From contig USCR01000135.1 of the NCBI GenBank assembly GCA_900553295.1, forward strand, positions 1 through 6,409: a stretch of DNA of 6,409 nucleotides. Reading direction: 5' to 3'. Both the position numbers and the translations under genes were made by a program. Source of the DNA: an uncultured Eubacteriales bacterium. GTDB taxonomy: Bacteria; Bacillota; Clostridia; Christensenellales; Aristaeellaceae. Shown piece by piece: positions 1 to 5,924 of this stretch. The notes under the pieces are model-generated. The model was not told the DNA's origin. It was given only the letters and a program-made list of their open reading frames with translations, and did not search any database. The first letter of the stretch is position 1; each line of letters opens with the position of its first letter.

Positions 1-23
1 AAACCCACTTTTGCGACACGCTG

Positions 24-55
24 AGGCCAGCGGGAAATCCGCTGGCCTTTGTTCT
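24..55 (+). terminator. Intrinsic terminator of an upstream + strand unit
   Basis: A perfect 10-bp GC-rich stem is formed by bases 24-33 and 39-48 with the 5-base loop gaaat. The stem is followed by the T-rich run tttgttct. The T run lies only on the + strand side, so it would stop transcription entering from the left of the window. The gene it serves is not visible; bases 1-23 are too short to assign. The T tract is broken by one G and one C, so termination may be incomplete and some read-through into the kinase gene is possible. Confidence 0.7.
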
Positions 56-114
56 GCGCACAAGGCGTTCTTTTTTCTCCACGTAGTAGGAAATGGATAT
101 TCCTTTGTCGAAAA

Positions 115-120
115 TAAAAT
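115..120 (+). promoter_or_regulatory. Possible -10 element of the kinase gene
   Basis: TAAAAT matches the sigma-A -10 consensus at five of six positions and sits 33 bases before the ATG, which would give a short leader starting near base 127. I could not find a convincing -35 element 16-18 bases upstream. The call therefore rests on the -10 match and position alone. It directly abuts the near-palindrome at 117-132, so a bound repressor would block it. Confidence 0.3.
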
Positions 121-132
121 GTACGAACTTTT
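117..132 (+). promoter_or_regulatory. AraR-like operator candidate
   Basis: The sequence aaatGTACGAACtttt is a near-perfect inverted repeat around the core GTACGAAC: outer AAA pairs with TTT, and the one mismatch is T120/T129. AraR boxes of Bacillus subtilis, as I recall them, share a core of the form GTNCGNAC with A/T-rich flanks, and AraR controls arabinose genes. The site overlaps the possible -10 element and lies just before the ribosome binding site, a sensible place for a repressor. The match is by eye only and the flanks differ from the Bacillus form. Confidence 0.35.
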
Positions 133-153
133 ACGTTTTAGGAGGAACCCACC

Positions 154-1755
154 ATGGATCAAAATGCGTCGCGCGCCCTTATTCAGGCCGGTCAGGCCGT
201 GCTGGGCATTGAGTTTGGCTCCACGCGGATCAAGGCCGTGCTGGTGGACGGACAAGGCCACACCTTGGCCGTGGGCACACACGACTGGGAAAACCGGCTG
301 GAAAACGGCATCTGGACCTATAGCCTGGAGGACATTCACGAAGGCCTGCAAGGTTGCTATGCATCCCTGAAGGCACAAGTGCAGGCACAGTACGGCATCA
401 CCCTGCAGAAGTTGGCCGCTGCGGGCATCAGCGCCATGATGCACGGCTACCTGGCCTTTGACCGTGACGGCACCCTGCTGGTGCCCTTCCGCACCTGGCG
501 GAACACCTGTACCGGCCCCGCGGCAGAGAAGCTCTCCGAGGTGCTGGATTTCCATATGCCCCTTCGGTGGACCTCCGCCCACCTGTACCAGGCGGTGCTC
601 AACGGCGAGGAACATGTGAAACGGTTGGATCACGTAACCACCCTGGAAGGGTATGTGCACTGGCAGCTCACGGGACGGAAGGTGCTGGGCGTGGGCGAAG
701 GATCCGGCGTGTTCCCCCTGGATGGAGACAAACCCCAGTACGACCCAGAGCGCATGGCCAAGTATGAGGCGCTCTTTACGCCCTACAACCTGCCCTGGAA
801 AGCCGCCGATCTGCTGCCGCCGCTGCTGCCCGCAGGCGCGGAGGCCGGACGGCTCACCGAAGCCGGTGCCAAGCTGTTGGACCCCGCGGGCGACCTGGAG
901 CCCGGCGTACCCTTCTGCCCGCCGGAGGGCGACGCGGGCACGGGCATGGTTGCCACCAACTGCGTGGCTCCCGGTACGGGCAACGTATCCGCTGGCACGT
1001 CGGTTTTCGCCATGATTGTGCTGGAGAAGGCCCTTTCGAAGGTCTACCCCCAGCTGGACATCGTGGCTACCCCCACGGGCAAGCCCGTGGCCATGGTCCA
1101 CTGCAACAACTGCACCTCCGACCTGAACGCCTGGGTGGGATTGTTTGGGGAGTTTGCCGAGCTCATGGGCTTAAAGCTGGACGCTAACACCCTCTATGGC
1201 ACACTGTACCGCAAGGCGTTGGAGGGTGACAAGGACTGTGCAGGTTTGCTGGCCTACAACTTCTACTCCGGGGAACACAACGTGGGCCTGGAAGAAGGGC
1301 GTCCCCTGTTTGTTCGTACACCGGAAGCTAAACTGACCCTGGCCAACTTCATGCGCACCCACCTCACCGCATCCCTGGCAGTGCTCAAAAATGGCATGGA
1401 CCTGCTGCTGCGGGATGAAAAGGTGGAGATTCGCAAAATTCTGGGCCACGGCGGGCTGTTCAAAACCCGCGGGGTAGGCCAGAGCCTGCTGGCCGCGGCC
1501 ATTAACGCGCCTGTCACCGTTATGGAGACCGCCGGAGAAGGCGGCGCGTGGGGCATTGCTCTGCTGGCCGCTTACATGATTCACGGCCAGGGCCGCACCC
1601 TGGAGGAATACCTGGATCAGGCTATTTTCGCGGGCATGCCCAGCGAAACCCTGGCTCCCGACCCTGCCGACGTGGCGGGCTATGATGCCTTCATGCAGCG
1701 CTACCTGCCCGGCCTGGTCATCGAGCGCGCCGCCGTGGAACAGATGAAGGGGTAA
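154..1755 (+). CDS. FGGY-family carbohydrate kinase, probable pentulokinase
   Basis: This 533-residue protein should phosphorylate a sugar, most likely a ketopentose, with ATP in the cytoplasm. The length fits the FGGY family. The N-terminal actin-like fold carries the first phosphate motif ([15 protein letters not shown], residues 18-32). The likely catalytic base is Asp260 in PEGDAGTG (257-264), followed by the second phosphate motif around GTS (281-283). The adenosine-binding region spans about 430-470 (GHGGLFKT, then [12 protein letters not shown]). The start is supported by AGGAGG at 140-145, eight bases before the ATG. Compared with textbook XylB, the catalytic region reads GDAGTG rather than GDNAAG, and there is an unusual CNNC at 317-320. 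It therefore seems to belong to a divergent branch; similar kinases in Bacteroides and Clostridia are associated with arabinose use. The AraR-like site upstream supports L-ribulose, but xylulose or another sugar is possible. Terminators on both sides suggest a monocistronic unit. Confidence 0.88.
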   Translation: MDQNASRALIQAGQAVLGIEFGSTRIKAVLVDGQGHTLAVGTHDWENRLENGIWTYSLEDIHEGLQGCYASLKAQVQAQYGITLQKLAAAGISAMMHGYLAFDRDGTLLVPFRTWRNTCTGPAAEKLSEVLDFHMPLRWTSAHLYQAVLNGEEHVKRLDHVTTLEGYVHWQLTGRKVLGVGEGSGVFPLDGDKPQYDPERMAKYEALFTPYNLPWKAADLLPPLLPAGAEAGRLTEAGAKLLDPAGDLEPGVPFCPPEGDAGTGMVATNCVAPGTGNVSAGTSVFAMIVLEKALSKVYPQLDIVATPTGKPVAMVHCNNCTSDLNAWVGLFGEFAELMGLKLDANTLYGTLYRKALEGDKDCAGLLAYNFYSGEHNVGLEEGRPLFVRTPEAKLTLANFMRTHLTASLAVLKNGMDLLLRDEKVEIRKILGHGGLFKTRGVGQSLLAAAINAPVTVMETAGEGGAWGIALLAAYMIHGQGRTLEEYLDQAIFAGMPSETLAPDPADVAGYDAFMQRYLPGLVIERAAVEQMKG

Positions 1756-1776
1756 TCCTTCTTTCCTCAACAGCAC

Positions 1777-1819
1777 AAAAAGCCGTACAGCAGGCAAGCG
1801 CCTTGCTGTACGGCTTTTT
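1777..1819. terminator. Bidirectional intrinsic terminator between convergent genes
   Basis: Bases 1777-1792 pair with 1804-1819 in a perfect 16-bp helix whose outer five pairs are A-T. A further four pairs (1792-1795 with 1800-1803) can form at the top with one bulged base and the loop aagc. The five T at 1815-1819 serve the + strand kinase transcript, and the five A at 1777-1781 give a U tract for the - strand transcript that ends with the HIT gene. It starts 22 bases after the kinase stop codon and lies about 80 bases beyond the HIT stop codon. Confidence 0.9.
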
Positions 1820-1843
1820 CTCATGCGATGTATACTTCATCCA

Positions 1844-1870
1844 GAGATCCGGAAACAAATGGAGGATCTC
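1844..1870. repeat. Short inverted repeat in the HIT 3' untranslated region
   Basis: GAGATCC at 1844-1850 is the exact reverse complement of GGATCTC at 1864-1870, with a 13-base spacer. No T tract follows on either strand, so it is not a terminator by itself. It lies between the HIT stop codon and the shared terminator and would form a small hairpin in the - strand transcript. A 7-bp repeat can arise by chance. The rest of the 1756-1897 interval, apart from the terminator, shows nothing recognisable. Confidence 0.3.
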
Positions 1871-1897
1871 ACCCTACCCTTACGGGAAGTCCCCGCA

Positions 1898-2356
1898 TCA
1901 AACCAATTTCTCCAGCTCCGCCAACAGCCTTGCCTTCATGGTTTCCAGCGCCGCCTGGGACGGACGCTGGGCGTCGTCATACATTTTCTCCATGGGATAC
2001 CACCATACCGGGCCTTTGCCGTTGTTCCCATAGCCCTCCAGGTCGTGGGACCTGCGGGGAAACAGATGCCAGTGCAGGTGCGTGTCTCCATTGCCCAGCA
2101 GCTCATAGTTCATCTTTTCAGCATGAAAGGCTTTGGCCACAGCTTCCGCCACCAGGGACATCTCCTCCAGATACTTCACCTTGGTGGCCGGGGGTAGGTG
2201 AAACAGTTCCGTTTGATGCTCCTTGCAGAGGAAGAGCGTATATCCCTGAAAGTGCTGATGATCCCCCAGCACCACGTAGCCCGTTTGCAGCTCCTTGACA
2301 AAATACGGGTTGCATCCTTCCTGAATCTGTTGGATTCGCTGACATATCAAACACAT
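1898..2356 (-). CDS. HIT (histidine triad) family protein
   Basis: This 152-residue protein belongs to the HIT superfamily of nucleotide hydrolases and transferases, which act on phosphoanhydride or phosphoramidate bonds of nucleotides such as AMP conjugates or dinucleoside polyphosphates. The triad HLHWH is at residues 93-97, with the middle histidine (His95) expected to form the nucleotidyl intermediate. Upstream, LGNGDT (87-92) fits the usual approach to the triad. The N-terminal CxxC (Cys2, Cys5) resembles the zinc-binding start of many HIT proteins. The C-terminal part contains GPVWWYP (115-121). The ATG is preceded by GGCGGAG at 2362-2368 with five bases between. The gene follows metH after 60 bases without a visible terminator, so it is probably co-transcribed. 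The exact substrate cannot be told from sequence; a dinucleoside polyphosphate hydrolase or a HinT-like enzyme are the main options. Confidence 0.9.
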   Translation of the reverse strand: MCLICQRIQQIQEGCNPYFVKELQTGYVVLGDHQHFQGYTLFLCKEHQTELFHLPPATKVKYLEEMSLVAEAVAKAFHAEKMNYELLGNGDTHLHWHLFPRRSHDLEGYGNNGKGPVWWYPMEKMYDDAQRPSQAALETMKARLLAELEKLV

Positions 2357-2416
2357 ATTTTCTCCGCCTTTCTGTGGTCACCTTTGCAAACCGTGCCGCG
2401 GCTGCTGGCCAGGGGT

Positions 2417-4777
2417 TCAAGCATTTTCCCGGGCGAAGCGGACGGTGTCCATGGCGTCCCGGGCATAGGCATGGGCACCGATGGCGGCGGCAAGCTCCGG
2501 GGTGAGCACCGCACCGCCCACCACCACCCGGCAATCAGGCGCCTCCCGGCGCAGCAGCGCAATGGTTCGCTCCATGGCTGGAACCGTGGTGGTCATCAAT
2601 GCTGAAAGCCCCACCATGTGCAGCTTTTCGGCCTGTACCGCCGCCAGCACCTGCTCCGGCCTTACGTTTTTGCCCAGATCCAACACCTCAAACCCATAGG
2701 ACTCCAGCAGCACCTTCACAATGTTTTTTCCAATGTCGTGGATGTCGCCCTCCACGGTGGCCAAAGCAATCCGCCCTTGCCGGCGCATGCCGGTGCTCTT
2801 TTCCCCCAAGGCCTGCTGCACCAGGGCAAAGGCACCCTGCGCCGCCTCCGCGCTCATGAGCAGCTGGGGCAGAAACAGCGTCCCTGCCTCATAGCCATCG
2901 CCTACCTGGGTCAGCGCAGGCAGCAAACGCTTCTCCACCAGGTCCATGGGCGCCTCCCCCTCCGACAGCCTCTCCCGGGCGGCGCGCTCCGCCTCTGCAC
3001 GCAGGCCACGCCGGACGGCCTCCTCCAGGGAAAAAGCGGCCTGCGCGCCAGACTTCACGGGCGCCGCGCCTGCAAAGCGTTCCAGGTACGCCCGGCAGCC
3101 TTTATCCCGGCCCGTGAGGGTCAGGGCAGCCTGCCAGGCATCCATCATGGCCTCGCTTAAGGGATTCAGAATGGCCGCGTCCAGCCCCGCGCCCAGGGCC
3201 AGGGTCAGGAACGGCCCGGCCAGCTTCTCCCGCTGGGGCAGGCCAAAGGAAATATTCGACACGCCCAGCACCGTGCGCACCCCCAGCTCCTCCCGGCAGC
3301 GCCGCAGGGTCTCCAGGGTCACCAGGGCGTTGCGTTCCCCGGTGGATACGGTCATGGTCAAGGCATCCATGACCAGGTCACGCTTTGCGATACCGTAGCG
3401 GGCAGCTTCGGCCATGATCCGCCGGGCAATGGCCACGCGGCCCTCCGCCGTATCGGGGATGCCTTCCTCGTCCAGCAGCAGGGCTACCACCGTGCCCCCA
3501 TAGCGCTTTGCCAGGGGAAACACCTGAGCCATAACCTCCTGCTTGCCGCTGACGGAGTTAATCAGCGCCTTGCCGTTATAGGCGCGCAATCCCCGGGCAA
3601 GCGCTTCCGGGTCGGCGGTATCCAGCTGCAGGGGACAGGTGCACACGCCCTGGATGGCGGAAACCGCCCGTTCCATCCAGGTAGCCTCGTCCACACCGCC
3701 CAGGCCCACGTTGACATCCAGCACAGCAGCCCCGGCCGCGGATTGATTCACGGCTTCCTTGAGCAGGTAGTTCACGTCCCCGGTACGCAAGGCTTCCTGC
3801 ATGCGCTTTTTGCCCGTGGGATTGATGCGCTCGCCGATGACGACCGGGCCATGATCCAGGCACACCGCCTCGCTGCCGGAGGAAATCCACGTTTCCGTCA
3901 CCGGCGGAACCGGCGCCGGAGTCACCTCCCGGCAGGCTGCCACCATGGCGCGGATATGCTCCGGGGTGGTGCCGCAGCAGCCGCCCAGCAGCCACGCGCC
4001 GGCCTGGGCCAGTTCCCGTTGCGCCTGGGCAAACGCCTCCGGCCCGGCGGGGAAAACCGTCCGCCCGCCCTCCATGCGCGGCAGGCCCGCATTGGGCGAG
4101 CACAGCAGGGGACGCTCCGTCACCCGGCGAATCCGGCGCAGCAGCGGGAGCATCTCCGGGCCGCCCAAGCCGCAATTCAGTCCCAGAGCCGTCACGCCCA
4201 AGCCGTCCAGCAGCACGGCCATGGTTTCCACCGTGCCTCCGGTGAGCAGCCGCCCGTTGACGTCCGCCATCATGGTGGCCAGAATGGGCAAATCACAGGC
4301 CTCCCGGGCTCCCAGCACCGCCGCTTTCATCTCGTAGGGGTCGCCCATGGTTTCGATGATGATCAGGTCGGCTCCGGCTTCCGCGCCCCAGGCCGCCGCC
4401 TGGCGGTACAGAGACACCGCCTCCTGAAAGGGCAGTTCCCCATACGGAGCCAGGAGCTTTCCCGTGGGGCCCATGTCAAAGGCAGCAAAGCCGTGCCCCG
4501 CTTCCTCCACTCCCTGGCGCGCCAGCTTCACCCCCGCCTGGATCACTTTTTGCAGCTCCGCCCCGAAGCGGGCTCCCGTGGCCCCAAAGGTGTTCGCCGT
4601 GACAATGTCGCACCCTGCCGCCAGGTAGGCGCGATGCACCTCCGCCACCGTTTCCGGATGCGTCAGGTTCCACCGTTCCGGCGCTTCCCCGCCGGTGAGT
4701 CCGGCCGCCTGAAGCATGGTACCCATGCCGCCATCCACAAATACCAGCCGCTTTCCCAGCAGTTCCTCCAGTTTCAT
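2417..4777 (-). CDS. metH: Cobalamin-dependent methionine synthase lacking the activation domain
   Basis: This cytoplasmic enzyme transfers a methyl group from 5-methyltetrahydrofolate, through bound cobalamin, to homocysteine to give methionine. It has 786 residues and three modules. The homocysteine-binding barrel (about 1-290) opens with DGGMGTML (15-22) and carries the zinc ligands Cys202 (LNCG) and Cys267-Cys268 (GGCCGT). The pterin-binding barrel (about 310-560) starts with VIGERINPTGKK (313-324). The cap and B12-binding Rossmann module (about 580-786) contains DIHDIG (678-683), whose His680 should be the lower cobalt ligand, plus GLSALMTTT (723-731) and VGG (753-755). E. coli MetH is about 1,227 residues and ends with an AdoMet-binding reactivation domain; here the protein stops after the B12 module, as in Thermotoga maritima. 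The frame stays open upstream to 5305, but that part lies inside the neighbouring gene. The start at 4777 has GGGAGG at 4787-4792 and overlaps the upstream stop codon by ATGA, implying translational coupling. Confidence 0.95.
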   Translation of the reverse strand: MKLEELLGKRLVFVDGGMGTMLQAAGLTGGEAPERWNLTHPETVAEVHRAYLAAGCDIVTANTFGATGARFGAELQKVIQAGVKLARQGVEEAGHGFAAFDMGPTGKLLAPYGELPFQEAVSLYRQAAAWGAEAGADLIIIETMGDPYEMKAAVLGAREACDLPILATMMADVNGRLLTGGTVETMAVLLDGLGVTALGLNCGLGGPEMLPLLRRIRRVTERPLLCSPNAGLPRMEGGRTVFPAGPEAFAQAQRELAQAGAWLLGGCCGTTPEHIRAMVAACREVTPAPVPPVTETWISSGSEAVCLDHGPVVIGERINPTGKKRMQEALRTGDVNYLLKEAVNQSAAGAAVLDVNVGLGGVDEATWMERAVSAIQGVCTCPLQLDTADPEALARGLRAYNGKALINSVSGKQEVMAQVFPLAKRYGGTVVALLLDEEGIPDTAEGRVAIARRIMAEAARYGIAKRDLVMDALTMTVSTGERNALVTLETLRRCREELGVRTVLGVSNISFGLPQREKLAGPFLTLALGAGLDAAILNPLSEAMMDAWQAALTLTGRDKGCRAYLERFAGAAPVKSGAQAAFSLEEAVRRGLRAEAERAARERLSEGEAPMDLVEKRLLPALTQVGDGYEAGTLFLPQLLMSAEAAQGAFALVQQALGEKSTGMRRQGRIALATVEGDIHDIGKNIVKVLLESYGFEVLDLGKNVRPEQVLAAVQAEKLHMVGLSALMTTTVPAMERTIALLRREAPDCRVVVGGAVLTPELAAAIGAHAYARDAMDTVRFARENA

Positions 4778-5343
4778 GGGTTTCCGCCTCCCGTTTTCTT
4801 TGCTTTCGCGTCCCGTGACGCGGGTTTGCGGCGCAGTTGCAGCAGGATGCCCCGGGCCGCGGCCTCCTCGTGCAGGGCTTGCGCCAGGCGTGCGGGCCGT
4901 TCCTCCTCCGCAAACGTCTCCGCCCGGGCCAATGCCCGGCGAAGCTCCGGCAGCTCCAGCAGGTTCACCGCCAGGCAATACAGGGTTTTCTTTCGTCCGT
5001 CCTGGTAATGGGTTAACAGATATTGCAGCAGCTCCGCCTTTTGCTCCTGTTCCCGCCCGTAGGCCTCCGGGCCCAGGATGCGGGCTTTCTCCATATCCCG
5101 CAAGCGGTTCTGGCCGGTGATAAAGGAGTCGTATGGATCCGGTTCCCGGTATTTTTCGCAGGGGTAGTCCCCGCACTGATAGCAGTAGGTCACGCCGCCG
5201 TGCTCCAGGCTGCACCGGGCAATTTTGCAGGACTGGTTTCCCGCACCGCAGCCGCCGCAATGCCCGCCCTGGCGCATGGGGCACAGCCCGCAATTCAGCC
5301 CGCAAAGGGACATCCGCTGGTCCTTGCGCACAAAGCCTTTCAT
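4774..5343 (-). CDS. Cysteine-rich DUF3795-type protein of unknown function
   Basis: This is a 189-residue soluble protein with no signal peptide or membrane segment. Its first 62 residues hold ten cysteines (14, 18, 21, 29, 32, 39, 44, 54, 57, 62). The pattern CGLNCGLC, then CGGC, then CYQCGDYPC, fits the DUF3795 family, which is thought to bind metal (zinc or an iron-sulfur cluster), although no reaction is established. Residues 80-170 look helical and charged, and the tail is lysine-rich (KPASRDAKAKK). It lies between the methionine synthase activation protein and metH, overlapping each by ATGA. I infer a role in MetH activity or maturation, for example redox reactivation of cobalamin or metal supply; this is inference only. 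The start is the ATG at 5341-5343, with AGGAGG at 5351-5356; an internal Met11 at 5311-5313 is possible but lacks the coupling. The family call is from memory of the cysteine pattern. Confidence 0.85.
   Translation of the reverse strand: MKGFVRKDQRMSLCGLNCGLCPMRQGGHCGGCGAGNQSCKIARCSLEHGGVTYCYQCGDYPCEKYREPDPYDSFITGQNRLRDMEKARILGPEAYGREQEQKAELLQYLLTHYQDGRKKTLYCLAVNLLELPELRRALARAETFAEEERPARLAQALHEEAAARGILLQLRRKPASRDAKAKKTGGGNP
4787..4792 (-). promoter_or_regulatory. Ribosome binding site fixing the metH start
   Basis: GGGAGG on the - strand lies nine bases before the ATG at 4775-4777. It decides the start of metH against the much longer open frame that continues upstream into the DUF3795 gene. 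The site sits inside the last codons of the DUF3795 gene, where it forms part of the glycine-rich tail. Confidence 0.75.
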
Positions 5344-5924
5344 GGCTGCTCCTCCTCTCCGCTTCGCAACCCGCACAGGGCCGTGACGGATTTTTCCGGC
5401 TGGAGCTGGCCCCCGGCGTTCACCGTAAGGCCGATGCGGTACGCCTGCAGCCGCTCCAGCAGCGCCGGTTGCAGGGTCAGGGGCAGATCCCCGTACCCCG
5501 GGGAAAAGCGCCCCGTAAGCGTCAGCCCCTCCCCCTCCACCTGGGCGGAAAGCTCCCGGCAGGTGCCGTTCAGCGCATGCTCCAGCATAGCGGCGGCGCA
5601 ACCGTTCACCGCCAGGGCCAGGGCTGGGCGGGTCAAGGACTCCCGGCGGATGAGGCCATCCACGGCGCTGCCCAGGGTGGCCCCCAGAAGCACCGCTTCC
5701 CCGCAGCCACGCATGCAGCGGCGGATGCTTTCCCCGGGCAGGGGGATGCCGTCCAGGGAGAGGCCTCCCGTCCAGTCCAGGGGCAGCCGTTGCAGCAGCA
5801 CCCGGTAATGTGCCCGGGGCTCCAGCAGATGGGCTGCCTCCTCCACCAGGGCCTGCACGCCCGCATCCGGCGCGCCGCGGACGCCCATGTACCGCAGGGC
5901 TTCCCGCCGATCAAAGGGCGTCAT
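5340..5924 (-). CDS. Stand-alone methionine synthase activation-domain protein
   Basis: This 194-residue protein corresponds to the C-terminal reactivation (AdoMet-binding) domain of classical MetH, made as a separate polypeptide. The reactivation domain allows reductive methylation of cob(II)alamin with AdoMet as methyl donor when the cofactor has been oxidised. The key evidence is RFSPGYGDLPL at residues 139-149, matching the R-x-x-PGY signature that contacts AdoMet in MetH, followed by KSVTALCGL (178-186), which fits the conserved end of the domain. A helical stretch with GATLGSAVD (81-89) is also typical of stand-alone members. The start is the ATG at 5922-5924, with GGAGGT eight bases upstream; a TTG at 5928-5930 is in frame but too close to that site. 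The gene overlaps metF by 14 bases and the DUF3795 gene by ATGA. Its partner MetH, lacking this domain, is encoded two genes downstream. Confidence 0.9.
   Translation of the reverse strand: MTPFDRREALRYMGVRGAPDAGVQALVEEAAHLLEPRAHYRVLLQRLPLDWTGGLSLDGIPLPGESIRRCMRGCGEAVLLGATLGSAVDGLIRRESLTRPALALAVNGCAAAMLEHALNGTCRELSAQVEGEGLTLTGRFSPGYGDLPLTLQPALLERLQAYRIGLTVNAGGQLQPEKSVTALCGLRSGEEEQP
5350..5357 (-). promoter_or_regulatory. Ribosome binding site of the DUF3795 gene inside the activation-protein gene
   Basis: The GAGGAGGA run on the - strand lies about six to seven bases before the ATG at 5341-5343. The same bases encode the glutamate run near the C terminus of the activation protein (GEEEQP), so the acidic tail and the ribosome binding site share sequence. 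Together with the ATGA overlap this favours translational coupling. Confidence 0.7.

Noticed and set aside
1..23. Possible last codons of an upstream gene ending at the TGA at 22-24
   Set aside because: Only seven codons would be visible and the stop codon would touch the terminator stem; the frame cannot be supported.
88..104. Small inverted repeat aggaa/ttcct in the kinase leader
   Set aside because: The arms are only five bases with a seven-base spacer and mismatched interior, which is within chance expectation in a short AT-rich leader.
1171..1824. Minus-strand open frame inside the kinase gene (217 codons)
   Set aside because: It runs through the terminator and is antisense to conserved kinase motifs; no family resemblance was seen.
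1803..2298. Overlapping + strand open frames after the kinase terminator
   Set aside because: They begin inside or just after a strong terminator, have no ribosome binding site that I can see, and lie opposite the HIT gene.
2357..2416. GC-rich self-complementary gccgcggc in the metH-HIT gap as a possible terminator
   Set aside because: The pairing is very short and no U tract follows on the - strand, so it is not a credible terminator.
3743..5008. Long + strand open frame opposite metH and the DUF3795 gene (421 codons)
   Set aside because: It is antisense to conserved coding sequence, rich in Arg, His, Gln and Pro, without recognisable motifs; long antisense frames are expected at this GC content.
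4778..5305. N-terminal extension of the metH frame, giving a 962-residue protein
   Set aside because: The extra part overlaps the well-supported DUF3795 gene in another frame, has low-complexity Gly/Ala/Arg/Pro composition, and the ATG at 4775-4777 has its own ribosome binding site directly before the conserved MetH start.
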